Of a stretch of DNA of 64,000 nucleotides, positions 26,706-34,498 are shown piece after piece (positions within the stretch are counted from its first letter, which is position 1; every line of letters begins with the position of its first letter). Made by a program: the position numbers and the translations under genes. Below the pieces are notes generated by a model. It was not told the origin of the DNA. It saw nothing but the letters and a program-made list of their open reading frames with translations, and did no database searches. Origin of the DNA: Novosphingobium subterraneum (GTDB taxonomy: Bacteria > Pseudomonadota > Alphaproteobacteria > Sphingomonadales > Sphingomonadaceae); the NCBI RefSeq assembly GCF_000807925.1, contig NZ_JRVC01000017.1:1-64000 (forward strand), written 5' to 3'.

Positions 26706-28810
26706 GCGGCAAGTCCCTCAGGGATAGGCAGCTCTGGACGGGCAGGTTGCGGCGGTGCTTCTCCGCCGATGACCGAGATGACCTCGATCGGCTGCGAAGG
26801 CGGCAGTTCGGAAATCGACATGACAAGGCAGTTCGGCGCGCGCAGGCGCAGCAATGCGGCAAGCGGGCGGCGGGCGCGGGGCTGGACGATCAGGGCAATC
26901 GACGGCGCGGCGGGCCCGCGCTCGGCGATCAGCGTGGAGATGCGCTCGCCGATGCCGCGCGCGAGATCGGGTTCTATCACCGGCTGGCCGGTGGCAGGAT
27001 CGTGCATTCCGCCTACGATCATCTGTTCGAGCCCGGCTTCGAGCGTGACGACAGGCAGGCACTCGTCAGGACCGCAAATGCGCCCGACGATCATGGCACC
27101 AAGGTCTGCGCGCAGCAGGTCCACCAAGCGATCGTGGTCGTTGGTCTGCTGCAGTGCCTCGCTCAGCGCCGAAAGGATCGGGAGCGGGTGGGCGATGGAG
27201 ATGCCGTCGTCGAGCAGGGCATGGAACAGGCGGGTAAGCGCACCCAGGGACATCGGCTGCGGATGGATCGTCTCGACAAGGCCCGCGGCGCGTTCCTTGA
27301 CGCCCTCGAGAATGGCCTTGACCTCGTCAGGGCCGAGCAGCGCCGAGGGACGGTCGCCCAGAACCTGATTGAGATGGGTGGCGACCACGGTGCTGGCATC
27401 GACCGTGAGGAAACCCTCGGCAATGGCCAGATCGCGCTGCGCCGGATCGATCCAGATAGCCGGGCAGCCAAAGCTGGGATCGCGGGTGGCTTCGCCGCGC
27501 AGGCCATGGTCCGGGCTGGCGTCGCCCGCATCGATGGCGAGGATCTTTTCGGGGCGCATGTCGGCAACGCCGACGGGCACGCCGCCGAGCAGGATGCGGT
27601 AGGCGTTGGCGCCAAGTTCCAGCGAATCCCGCACGCGAAACTGGGGAACGATGAAGCCGAAGGCCTGGCTGAGCTGCTTGCGCACGCCGGTGAGCCTGGC
27701 GACCAGCGGCGAGCCGCGCCTTTCGTCGACCAGATGGATCAGGCCATAGCCCATCTCGATGGTCACAAGGGTGTGGTCGCTGACATCCTCGAGCGTGATG
27801 CGGTTGGGATCGATCGGCTCTGGCGCGACGACGGGCTCGACCACCGGGCGTTCGGCGCGCTTCTTGAGCGCCCACCACAGCCAACCGGCAAGCGCGGCGG
27901 CAGGCAGGAACACGATCTGCGGCATCGCCGGAATCGCGCCGATCGCACCCATGATCACGGCAACGGGCAGCCAGATGGCAGGGTTGGCGAACTGGCCGCC
28001 GATCTGGCCGGTAAGGTCGCGGCTGTCCGACACGCGGGTGACGATCACGGCAGCGGCGATCGAGAGCAGGAGCGAGGGGACCTGGGCCACCAGCGCATCG
28101 CCGATGGCGAGCGTGATATAGAACTCTGCGGCTTGGGATGCGGTCAAGCCGTGGCTGATCATGCCGAGGCAGAAGCCGGCAATGATGTTCACCCCCAGGA
28201 TCAGCAGCGCGGCGATGGCATCGCCCTTCACGAACTTGGACGAACCGTCCATCGAGCCGTAGAAATCGGCCTCGGTCGCAACTTCGCGGCGGCGTGCCTT
28301 GGCTTCATCGGCCGTGAGCAGGCCAGCGGCGAGATCGGAGTCGATCGCCATCTGCTTGCCCGGCAGGGCGTCAAGCGTGAAGCGCGCGGACACTTCCGAG
28401 ACGCGGCCCGCGCCCTTGGTGACGACGACCATGTTGATGATCATCAGGATCATGAAGACGAACAGGCCGACCGCGAAGTTGCCGCCGATCAGGAACGCGC
28501 CAAAGGCCTCGATGACGTGGCCTGCTGCCGCGCCGCCCTCATGGCCATTCACCAGCACGATGCGTGTGGATGCGACGTTGAGTGCCAGACGCAGCAGCGT
28601 GGCAAAAAGCAGGACCGAGGGGAACGCCGAGAAATCGAGCGGCTTTTCAGCATTCATCGCCGCCATCAGGATGGCGACCGAAAGCGCCATGTTCAGCACG
28701 AAGAATACGTCGAGCAGGATGGCCGGGATCGGCACGACCATCAGGACGATGAGCATGAGGATGCCAGCGGGCAAGGCCATCGCGGCGGGGGAGCCGAAGC
28801 GCTTCAGCAT
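26702..28810 (-). CDS. flhA: FlhA, flagellar type III export gate
   Basis: A 702-residue protein forming the nonameric export ring. The N-terminal half has eight hydrophobic segments (from LPAGILMLIVLMVVPIP onward) and the FHIPEP-family cytoplasmic loop with FVKGDAIAALLI. The C-terminal half is the substrate-docking cytoplasmic domain. The length is typical. The lytic transglycosylase gene ends three bases upstream and fliA overlaps downstream, so it is the middle of a three-gene transcript. It works with FlhB, FliP, FliQ, FliR and FliO encoded at 54760-58064. Confidence 0.97.
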   Translation of the reverse strand: MLKRFGSPAAMALPAGILMLIVLMVVPIPAILLDVFFVLNMALSVAILMAAMNAEKPLDFSAFPSVLLFATLLRLALNVASTRIVLVNGHEGGAAAGHVIEAFGAFLIGGNFAVGLFVFMILMIINMVVVTKGAGRVSEVSARFTLDALPGKQMAIDSDLAAGLLTADEAKARRREVATEADFYGSMDGSSKFVKGDAIAALLILGVNIIAGFCLGMISHGLTASQAAEFYITLAIGDALVAQVPSLLLSIAAAVIVTRVSDSRDLTGQIGGQFANPAIWLPVAVIMGAIGAIPAMPQIVFLPAAALAGWLWWALKKRAERPVVEPVVAPEPIDPNRITLEDVSDHTLVTIEMGYGLIHLVDERRGSPLVARLTGVRKQLSQAFGFIVPQFRVRDSLELGANAYRILLGGVPVGVADMRPEKILAIDAGDASPDHGLRGEATRDPSFGCPAIWIDPAQRDLAIAEGFLTVDASTVVATHLNQVLGDRPSALLGPDEVKAILEGVKERAAGLVETIHPQPMSLGALTRLFHALLDDGISIAHPLPILSALSEALQQTNDHDRLVDLLRADLGAMIVGRICGPDECLPVVTLEAGLEQMIVGGMHDPATGQPVIEPDLARGIGERISTLIAERGPAAPSIALIVQPRARRPLAALLRLRAPNCLVMSISELPPSQPIEVISVIGGEAPPQPARPELPIPEGLAA

Positions 28811-28813
28811 GGC

Positions 28814-29707
28814 CTAGAGCCCCATTGCCGAAAGGCGGCCATAGGCCTGCCGCACATGCGCGGGCGCCGATGCGCCGTCGTTGAGGGCGAAGGCCTGCTT
28901 GAGTGTATCGGCCATCGAGCTGGCTGCCGCCGGCACAGGATTGCCGCTACCTGCCGCCGCGCTCTGGAATTCGCGGGCGATCGGTCCGCCGGTGAATTGC
29001 TGCGCCTGCGCCGTGGCCGGGGTGACGCCCAAGCTCGCGGCCCATTGCAGCGCTTCGTCGCCGCTTGCACCCTCGCTGGCTGCTGCCATGCGGTTGCGGA
29101 TAAGGGACATGACGTCGCTGACCGAGCGCGGCGATCCGCTGCGGTCGTAGAAGGTGGAGCGATTGGCAGCCGCTGCCGAAGGCAGCAAGGCGGCGGCTGA
29201 TTGCGAGGGATCGTTGCCCAGGGCGGTCAGGAAGCGCCCTGCCCCTTCGGCTCCGAAGAAATGGGCAAGGTAAAGCTCGGCATGGTCAGGCTGTCGGCCG
29301 AGCACCCCGCTCAGGTAATCGCCATTGTCGCCCGCCAGCTCACCCGCCATCGTTGCGGCGACTTGCGGATCGAAACGCAGTGCAAGCAACTGGGCGCGGG
29401 CAGCAGGATCGCTCGCCGCGCCGCTGCGGATCATGTCACTGGCCCAGGCGAGGCCGTGTTCGGCGCCATGCTTTTCGAGCGTGCGCAGCCAGGTTCCGGT
29501 GGTGAACTGGTAGAGCCCCGAAGCACTCGATGTGCGCGACCGGGCGGACGGATCGAGGCTCGACTCCAGCTTGGCCTGCGCCATGAGATAGGCAAAGTCG
29601 GTGCCCGTAGCCTGCGCGGCCCCGGCAATCGCCCCACGCACGCTTACCCCGGCTCCGCTGATGGCGGCCGGGGATTGGGGTAAGGCAAAGGTCTCGGCTG
29701 AACTCAC
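28814..29707 (-). CDS. Flagellum-associated lytic transglycosylase
   Basis: A 297-residue soluble transglycosylase domain protein. The catalytic Glu is in A-K-L-E-S-S-L-D-P (about residue 48) and the follow-on S-A-S-G-L-Y-Q-F-T box (about 63-71) is SLT-like. There is no signal peptide, so I infer export by the flagellar machinery or a pore-local role, opening peptidoglycan for the rod. FlgJ here lacks a hydrolase domain, and this gene would supply that function, as SltF does in Rhodobacter. It is the first gene behind the sigma-54-type promoter at 29755-29771. The last 90 residues are Ala/Gly/Ser-rich and unassigned. Confidence 0.85.
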   Translation of the reverse strand: MSSAETFALPQSPAAISGAGVSVRGAIAGAAQATGTDFAYLMAQAKLESSLDPSARSRTSSASGLYQFTTGTWLRTLEKHGAEHGLAWASDMIRSGAASDPAARAQLLALRFDPQVAATMAGELAGDNGDYLSGVLGRQPDHAELYLAHFFGAEGAGRFLTALGNDPSQSAAALLPSAAAANRSTFYDRSGSPRSVSDVMSLIRNRMAAASEGASGDEALQWAASLGVTPATAQAQQFTGGPIAREFQSAAAGSGNPVPAAASSMADTLKQAFALNDGASAPAHVRQAYGRLSAMGL

Positions 29708-29754
29708 TGAACTGTCCTTCCGGCCGCAGGTTGGCGGCGTGTCGGAGAGCGTTC

Positions 29755-29771
29755 AGCAAGGGGCGTGCCAA
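29755..29771 (-). promoter_or_regulatory. Sigma-54 promoter of transglycosylase-flhA-fliA
   Basis: On the minus strand the sequence is TTGGCACGCCCCTTGCT, a full match to the -24/-12 consensus with GG and GC 12 apart. It is identical over 17 bp to the flgB promoter at 32463-32479. Transcription would start near 29744, 37 bases before the transglycosylase ATG. Confidence 0.88.
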
Positions 29772-29789
29772 TTTGGGAGCGCCCGGAAA

Positions 29790-30137
29790 TCAGGCCGTGC
29801 GAAGGCGGTGGACCTGCGGGTTCGCGCGGTAGAGCGGCGCCGATCCCGAAAGCGCGTCGAGACGGGCCGAGACATTGGCCGCAATCAGGTTGCGGACCTT
29901 GCGATTGGCCTCGTTCTGGCGGCGCGCGGCTTCAAGAAGGCCACGGCATTCCTCGTCCACCAGGGTCTGGTCGACATCGGCGAGCGTGCCGCACAGATCC
30001 GCCTTGTTCGACGCGCAGCCCATGATCATGTCGAGATCGAGCCCGGCAAGCGCATGCCGCTCCTGCTGCAGGACGGCAAGCATCTGCCGAAGCGTCTCGC
30101 GAAGGTCCGATGGGCGAGCAACGGTAGAGGTGGCCAT
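29790..30137 (-). CDS. flgN: FlgN-family flagellar export chaperone
   Basis: A 115-residue helical protein. It has the FlgN-like layout of an N-terminal helix pair (LRETLRQMLAVLQQERHALAGLDLD) and a C-terminal long amphipathic helix (ECRGLLEAARRQNEANRKVRNLIAANV). FlgN escorts the hook-filament junction proteins FlgK and FlgL, both encoded here. Its start overlaps the flgM stop by one base. Assignment rests on size, helix pattern and position; sequence conservation in this family is low. Confidence 0.8.
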   Translation of the reverse strand: MATSTVARPSDLRETLRQMLAVLQQERHALAGLDLDMIMGCASNKADLCGTLADVDQTLVDEECRGLLEAARRQNEANRKVRNLIAANVSARLDALSGSAPLYRANPQVHRLRTA

Positions 30138-30436
30138 TACTGTGCAGTCCTCAGCAGCATGCCGGCCGCGATCATGGCGTCGGCGATCTTGGTGGGGATG
30201 ATGGGGTAGTTTCCGGTCTCGATGGCGTGCCGGATGTCCTTGACCCGCTCGGCATCGACCGGCGCGGCCTGCCCTGCGTCGAGTGCGACAGAGCGTTCGA
30301 TCTGTGCAGCTGCGCCGGCATCGGCAACGGGGGCATTGTCGACGGTCGGGGCCGCCACTGCAGCCTTCGTGGACTTGGGCGTACTGACCTGCACCGGCCC
30401 AACCGGGCGCGATGCACCGATTTCAATAGGTGACAT
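30137..30436 (-). CDS. flgM: FlgM, anti-sigma-28 factor
   Basis: A 99-residue protein that holds FliA inactive until the hook is finished and it is exported. The C-terminal region V-D-A-E-R-V-K-D-I-R-x-A-I-E-x-G-N-Y-P-I has the FlgM signature helices. The N-terminal half is Pro/Ala/Val-rich and probably disordered, as needed for export. The start ATG 30436 has AGGAG seven bases upstream; a possible upstream start at 30466 has none. flgN follows in the same transcript. A half-dyad CCGGCAAAAATTTTCCGC lies at 30501-30518 on the minus strand, about 65 bases before the start. Confidence 0.92.
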   Translation of the reverse strand: MSPIEIGASRPVGPVQVSTPKSTKAAVAAPTVDNAPVADAGAAAQIERSVALDAGQAAPVDAERVKDIRHAIETGNYPIIPTKIADAMIAAGMLLRTAQ

Positions 30437-30544
30437 GGTTCCGCTCCTAGCGTTTGATACAGGCAAGAACGGTGGTCTTGCCGATCTCTTAAGGGTGGGA
30501 GCGGAAAATTTTTGCCGGTTTGTTAAAATTGGCGATCGCGGGCG

Positions 30545-31069
30545 TCAGTCGATAGGCACGACGACAAGCCCGGGCCGCTCGATACGCGCGCGGATCGGGG
30601 TGGCGCGAGCACTGGTCCGCACGCGTATCCAGCTGCCCAAGGCACCCGAATCCAAAGCTTCGCCTGACTGCGCGACCGAGAATCCCTCGCCCGCTGCGGT
30701 GATCGTTACCGCTTCGCCGCGGGAGATTGCCGGTGCAGCGGCAGGAGCTTGCCGGGCGTTGCCGGATAGCGCCACGAAAAGCCGCCAGCCTCCGGCATCG
30801 GGACATTGGACGAGAACAGTATCCTGCCGGTTGCCCTGCCAGTCTAGCGACAAGGGCGAGCGGCACGCAGCAAGGCGCAGACGGCGGTCAACCGGCAGCG
30901 TTGCGCCACCTGGCTCACCGATACCGGCGCCGGTAAAAGCCGCCACGGCGCGGTCGATCGCAACGAGATCGTGGAACGGAGAGCTCTGCGCCGAAGAGGG
31001 CGCAGCAGCGGCGCAGGCAATGATCGCACTGGCGACAAGGGTACTGGCAAGAGGATTACGATTGGTCAT
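30545..31069 (-). CDS. flgA: FlgA, P-ring assembly chaperone
   Basis: A 174-residue periplasmic protein that assists FlgI polymerisation. The signal peptide runs to about residue 27 (SAIIACAAAAPSSAQS). Two Cys (LAACRSPL and VLVQCPDAGG) fit the conserved SAF-domain N-terminal part, and the C-terminal SAF-like region includes ISRGEAVTITAAGEGFSV and the final R-P-G-L-V-V-V. The ATG at 31069 is supported by the sigma-54 promoter at 31103-31119, whose start site near 31092 would exclude the longer frame from 31111. Confidence 0.9.
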   Translation of the reverse strand: MTNRNPLASTLVASAIIACAAAAPSSAQSSPFHDLVAIDRAVAAFTGAGIGEPGGATLPVDRRLRLAACRSPLSLDWQGNRQDTVLVQCPDAGGWRLFVALSGNARQAPAAAPAISRGEAVTITAAGEGFSVAQSGEALDSGALGSWIRVRTSARATPIRARIERPGLVVVPID

Positions 31070-31102
31070 TTTCAGGCATCCAGACTGGAGATGCCCATGC
31101 CC

Positions 31103-31119
31103 AGCAATCATCGTGCCAG
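31103..31119 (-). promoter_or_regulatory. Sigma-54 promoter of flgA
   Basis: Read on the minus strand: CTGGCACGATGATTGCT, full match to the consensus with 12-base GG-GC spacing. The expected start is near 31092, 23 bases before the flgA ATG. It lies between flgA and the MotB-like gene, which shows these belong to separate transcripts. Confidence 0.85.
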
Positions 31120-31123
31120 AGCC

Positions 31124-31585
31124 CTAGGTTCCAGACTGGATCACCGGACGGGCCGCGTCGTTGGTCTGCCGCCTGGCCGAGACTTCGCTGGTGTAGACCA
31201 GCGTCACGCTGGCCCCCGCACGCTGGCCGGGCTCAACGAAGATGCGCGCCTGACTTGCGCGCGGGCCGCCACTCTCAGCCAATTGCGCCGCCTGCGCCAT
31301 CGCTGCTGAGCGGCTGTCGCCAGTATATCGGATGACGATCCGCACCTCGAGCCGAGGATCCTTGGCGACCTGGTCCAACCATATGTCCAAGGGTGGCGCG
31401 TTGCTGCCCGCGCTCCAGACCGCAACGGGTTCGCTTTCGGAAACAGCGGCAACGGGCAGGACGGCAGTGGCCGACTGGTGAGCCTTGTCACCTGCCTGGG
31501 AAAGCGCGGAAGCAGTGGCGAGAAAGAGGATCAGGGAAAGGTCGGCAAGGGCGTATTGCCACCCAGTTCCGGCGCGAACGATCAT
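31124..31585 (-). CDS. MotB-like small membrane protein without OmpA domain
   Basis: A 153-residue single-span protein. Residues 9-27 (W-Q-Y-A-L-A-D-L-S-L-I-L-F-L) parallel the MotB transmembrane start W-K-V-A-Y-A-D-F and keep the proton-carrying Asp (Asp15). True MotB proteins then carry a periplasmic OmpA-like peptidoglycan-binding domain; here about 100 residues with no such motif follow. The gene overlaps the MotA-like gene by four bases. ExbD, with the same topology and a conserved membrane Asp, is the alternative reading. Conventional motB is present at 41403-42242. Confidence 0.6.
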   Translation of the reverse strand: MIVRAGTGWQYALADLSLILFLATASALSQAGDKAHQSATAVLPVAAVSESEPVAVWSAGSNAPPLDIWLDQVAKDPRLEVRIVIRYTGDSRSAAMAQAAQLAESGGPRASQARIFVEPGQRAGASVTLVYTSEVSARRQTNDAARPVIQSGT

Positions 31586-32304
31586 GCGGCGGTGCCGCCA
31601 TGGCCGTGCTGGGGGCGCATTCCATGGCCGTGCCCATGCGAAGCGCCGGATACCAGAGATACCGATGTTGGGTGCAGCGAGGATGGCAAGGCCGGTTCGA
31701 TCTGCGCCGAGAGCCAGTCGATCACCTCCTGTCGGTGCCGTTCCTCGTCCTGGGAGCGCCGCTCAACCGCCCGGGCAAGGGGCGCAAGCACGAGATTGGC
31801 CAGCAGCAGGCCATAAAGCGTGGTCAGCACGGCCATCGAGATCGCGCCGCTGAGTGCGCCTTGTTCAAGCCCGGTCGCGGGCAGGCGGCTGAGCGAGACC
31901 AGCGTGCCGACCATGCCGAACACCGGCCCGAGTTCGGCGGCCTGGGCCAATGTGCGGACAGCCGCGTTGGCTGCCGCGATCCTGTTGCGGCGATGGTCAT
32001 GGTGTCGTTCGATCAAGGCATCGAGCGAGCGCGAGCGGATCAGCACGTCGGTCACGTCGTCGAACTCGCGGTCGCCGATCGCGCTGGTGCTGGCGCGCAG
32101 GAGCCCATCGCGGCGAATTGCCGAAACCTGTGCGGCAAGATCAGCCTTGGCCTGAACCGCAGAGAAGCGCTTCGCAAACAGTCCGGCGATGGCCCGGGCA
32201 GTGACCACCAGTTCATGCCGTCCCGAGCGCAGCACGGTGGCCAGCGCGGTTCCGGCAAGGACAATCGACAATGACAGGCCGTCGAAAAGAAGGGCAGGTG
32301 GCAT
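31582..32304 (-). CDS. MotA/TolQ/ExbB proton-channel family protein
   Basis: A 240-residue membrane protein. The C-terminal half contains LGPVFGMVGTLVSL ... AISMAVLTTLYGLLLANLVLAPLARAVERR, closely like the two core helices of MotA/PomA, including the TTLYG motif and conserved Pro positions. The N-terminal part has one clear membrane helix. A His/Gly-rich tail (GHGHGM...HGHGG) ends the protein. It is coupled to the MotB-like gene. ATG 32304 with AGGAGA ten bases upstream is preferred to GTG 32325. A second stator or an accessory energiser of the flagellum are both possible; it diverges from flgB by 216 bases. Confidence 0.72.
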   Translation of the reverse strand: MPPALLFDGLSLSIVLAGTALATVLRSGRHELVVTARAIAGLFAKRFSAVQAKADLAAQVSAIRRDGLLRASTSAIGDREFDDVTDVLIRSRSLDALIERHHDHRRNRIAAANAAVRTLAQAAELGPVFGMVGTLVSLSRLPATGLEQGALSGAISMAVLTTLYGLLLANLVLAPLARAVERRSQDEERHRQEVIDWLSAQIEPALPSSLHPTSVSLVSGASHGHGHGMRPQHGHGGTAA

Positions 32305-32392
32305 GAGCGGAACGTCTCCTGTCACAAGAGAACGGCCGCGCCTTCAGGAATTTCAGTCTGTTGCAAAGCGACGGGCGCGTTTCTGCCGCCAT

Positions 32393-32410
32393 CCGGCAAG
32401 CCCTTGCCGG
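32393..32410. promoter_or_regulatory. CCGGC-N8-GCCGG dyad upstream of flgB
   Basis: CCGGCAAGCCCTTGCCGG is an 18-bp perfect-arm dyad whose centre lies about 88 bases before the predicted flgB transcription start, a normal enhancer distance for a sigma-54 activator. It shares arms and spacing with the two dyads at 44671-44688 and 44703-44720. The arms also resemble, from memory, the Caulobacter ftr element bound by FlbD. Confidence 0.6.
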
Positions 32411-32462
32411 TCATCGCCTGCCAGTACCTCGAATGGTGCCGGTTTCCGGCGCCTTCGGGCAA

Positions 32463-32479
32463 TTGGCACGCCCCTTGCT
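32463..32479 (+). promoter_or_regulatory. Sigma-54 promoter of the flgB-motB operon
   Basis: TTGGCACGCCCCTTGCT matches the -24/-12 consensus fully (GG and GC 12 apart) and equals the promoter at 29755-29771. The start site would be near 32490, 31 bases before the flgB ATG. Genes from flgB to motB are closely packed and share one strand. Confidence 0.9.
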
Positions 32480-32520
32480 GAAACACCGGCAGAGTTTTGA
32501 CAGCCAGTGAAGGCAACCCC

Positions 32521-32868
32521 ATGAGCAACTCCCTTTTCGGCATTCACGGCGCGGCGCTGGAATTGCGTTCGCAACGCATGGGCCTGCTGACCTCGAACAT
32601 CGCCAATGCCGCGACGCCCGGCTTCAAGGCCAAGGACATAGACTTCGCAGCTGCGCTCAAGGCCCGCAACGCCGGCATGAGCGAGGACAAGGCGATCGCC
32701 TCGGCCACGCGCTTCCGCGTGCCGGTAATGCCGAGCCTTGATGGCAACACGGTGGAGATGGCGACCGAACAGACGGCATTTGCCGAAAATGCCGTGGGAT
32801 ACTCGGCCACGCTCAACTTCCTCAAGGGCCGGGTCGAGACGATCACCCGCGCGATCAAGGGAGAATAA
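32521..32868 (+). CDS. flgB: FlgB, proximal rod protein
   Basis: A 115-residue rod protein. It carries the flagellar rod N-terminal signature (about 13-38: LRSQRMGLLTSNIANAATPGFKAKDIDF). The C-terminal region AENAVGYSATLNFLKGRVETITRAI has the coiled D0 helix pattern. It is slightly shorter than E. coli FlgB (138). The start ATG 32521 follows AAGG at nine bases. It leads the flgB-motB operon; flgC starts three bases after its stop. Confidence 0.95.
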   Translation: MSNSLFGIHGAALELRSQRMGLLTSNIANAATPGFKAKDIDFAAALKARNAGMSEDKAIASATRFRVPVMPSLDGNTVEMATEQTAFAENAVGYSATLNFLKGRVETITRAIKGE

Positions 32869-32871
32869 GCC

Positions 32872-33282
32872 ATGGCTGGCAGCACTCCCCTTACCCTGTT
32901 CCAGGTCACCGGCCGGGCGATGTCGGCGCAACTCGTGCGGATGAACGCCGCCGCGTCGAATCTCGCGAATGCCGGAACCGTCACCACGACCGAACAGGAG
33001 GCCTATCGCCCCCTGCGTCCGGTCTTTGCCGAGCAGCTCGATCAGGCCAATGGCCTTTCGACCGTGCGCGTTGCCGCAGTCCAGCGCTCGGACGCCACGC
33101 CCATTCGCCAGCACGATCCGGGCCACCCGCTCGCCGATGCCAATGGCGATGTCTGGACCGCACCGGTCGATGAGAACGCCGAGATGGTCGAGATGCTCGA
33201 AAGCTCGCGCCAGTACCAGAACGTGGTCGAGGCGATGCAGACCGCAAAGCAGCTCATGCTCGAAACGATGAGGATGAAATAA
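32872..33282 (+). CDS. flgC: FlgC, proximal rod protein
   Basis: A 136-residue rod protein, the usual FlgC length. The N-terminal rod motif is ARAMSAQLVRMNAAASNLANAGT-like (about 13-34), and C-terminal E-N-A-E-M-V-E-M-L-E-S-S-R-Q-Y-Q-N-V-V-E is the D0 helix found in all FlgC. The stop overlaps the flgD start (TAATG). It stacks with FlgB and FlgF to form the rod between the MS ring and the distal rod. Confidence 0.95.
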   Translation: MAGSTPLTLFQVTGRAMSAQLVRMNAAASNLANAGTVTTTEQEAYRPLRPVFAEQLDQANGLSTVRVAAVQRSDATPIRQHDPGHPLADANGDVWTAPVDENAEMVEMLESSRQYQNVVEAMQTAKQLMLETMRMK

Positions 33283-33626
33283 TGTCGATCGCTTCCGTCA
33301 CTTCCAGCACCGGCGTCAACGGCGCCACTACCTCCTCGAAAGCCGGCCAAGGCTGGGGCGCAATGGGCGCGGAGGACTTCGTCAAGCTGCTGACCACGCA
33401 GTTGCAGAACCAGGACCCGACCGAGCCGGTCGACAACACCCAGATGCTGGCCCAGCTGGCGCAGTTCTCGTCGCTGTCGAACCTCAACGACATGAAGGAC
33501 TCGCTCGGCACCATTACCGGGCAGTCCGAAACGCTTTCCGCCATCGCGACCAAGCTCGACACGCTGAACAGCACCGTGGCGCAACTGCTAGCCAGCCAGC
33601 CCACTTCGACCTCGACTAACGCCTAA
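33282..33626 (+). CDS. flgD: FlgD, short hook-cap scaffold
   Basis: A 114-residue hook-assembly cap. The conserved N-terminal FlgD box is present: DFVKLLTTQLQNQDPTEPVDN, then QMLAQLAQFSSLSNLNDM (about 28-65). Known FlgD proteins are about 220-240 residues with C-terminal tudor and Ig-like domains; here the protein stops after the N-terminal region and a short helix. The frame is clean and the next gene starts 18 bases later, with no remnant, so this looks like a genuinely short form. Only the N-terminal part of FlgD is essential for hook assembly in Salmonella. Confidence 0.9.
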   Translation: MSIASVTSSTGVNGATTSSKAGQGWGAMGAEDFVKLLTTQLQNQDPTEPVDNTQMLAQLAQFSSLSNLNDMKDSLGTITGQSETLSAIATKLDTLNSTVAQLLASQPTSTSTNA

Positions 33627-33644
33627 GCCCCGCAGGAGACGCGC

Positions 33645-34472
33645 ATGTCCTTCTACACCTCGCTCAACGGCCTCAAGAATGCCCAGACCGATCTTGGCGT
33701 AATCAGCCACAACATCGCAAATGCCGAAACCACCGGCTTCAAGAAGAGCCGCACCGAGTTTGCCGACATCGTGGTGGGCAGCGCCTTCACCAACCCGAAG
33801 CTGGTCGTCGGCATCGGCGCGGCGGTGGAATCGATTAACCAGAACTTCGCGCTCGGTCCGGTCGAGCAGACGGGTTCGGCGCTCGACCTTGCCATCAACG
33901 GCGATGGCTTCTTTACCACGAAAAATGTCGTCACCGGCCAGACCTTGTTTACCCGCAACGGCAGCCTGACGGTCGATGGCGCAGGATACATCAGCGATGG
34001 CTCGGGCAACCGGCTGCAGGTTTTCCCGACGGATGCGGTGGGCACGATCACCTCGACCACCCCTGCCGATGCGCTGATCCCAGCGACCAACGGAACCGAC
34101 GCCAACGGCAATCCGATCGAGTTCGCCGGCATCACCGTGGGCGACGATGGGGCCGTGACCGCCTCGTACGCCGATGGTTCCAACGTGATCATCGGCAAGG
34201 TCGCTCTGGCCAGCTTCATCGCGCCGCAAGGGCTGAAGCAGGTCGGCTCGTCCAACTGGGTGACGACCGGCATCTCGGGTGCCCCAACGTTTGGCCAGCC
34301 CAGCACAGGTCAGTACGGCTCGTTGCTTTCGGGCGCTCTTGAACGCTCGAACGTCGACATCGCCGAAGAACTGGTCAGCCTGATCACCGCGCAGCGCAAC
34401 TTCCAGGCCAACGCAAAGGCGATCGATACGGCAACGCAGATCTCGCAGACGGTGATCCAGCTGCAAAGCTGA
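33645..34472 (+). CDS. flgE: FlgE-like hook protein, short form
   Basis: A 275-residue hook-basal body protein in the FlgE position. The N-terminal rod/hook motif (SLNGLKNAQTDLGVISHNIANAETTGFKK) and C-terminal D0 helix (ERSNVDIAEELVSLITAQRNFQANAKAIDTATQISQ) are typical. The Salmonella hook protein has 403 residues. This one fits D0-D1 plus a small D2 only. Because FlgF and FlgG follow separately, it is the hook candidate and not a rod protein. GAGACGC precedes the ATG weakly. It is co-transcribed with flgD, and its small size matches the reduced cap. Confidence 0.88.
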   Translation: MSFYTSLNGLKNAQTDLGVISHNIANAETTGFKKSRTEFADIVVGSAFTNPKLVVGIGAAVESINQNFALGPVEQTGSALDLAINGDGFFTTKNVVTGQTLFTRNGSLTVDGAGYISDGSGNRLQVFPTDAVGTITSTTPADALIPATNGTDANGNPIEFAGITVGDDGAVTASYADGSNVIIGKVALASFIAPQGLKQVGSSNWVTTGISGAPTFGQPSTGQYGSLLSGALERSNVDIAEELVSLITAQRNFQANAKAIDTATQISQTVIQLQS

Positions 34473-34498
34473 TCCTGAACGCTCCCGGAGCCTGACCG

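Noticed and set aside
26747-29200. Very long open frame (817 codons) on the plus strand opposite flhA and the transglycosylase gene
   Set aside because: Antisense frame to clearly conserved genes in GC-rich DNA; the translation is Arg/Asp/Gly/His-rich without any domain.
28814-29707. Phage origin for the lytic transglycosylase
   Set aside because: No other phage genes nearby; it shares a sigma-54 promoter and transcript with flhA and fliA.
33282-33626. flgD as a truncated pseudogene
   Set aside because: No remnant of a C-terminal domain follows; flgE starts 18 bases later and the essential N-terminal box is complete.
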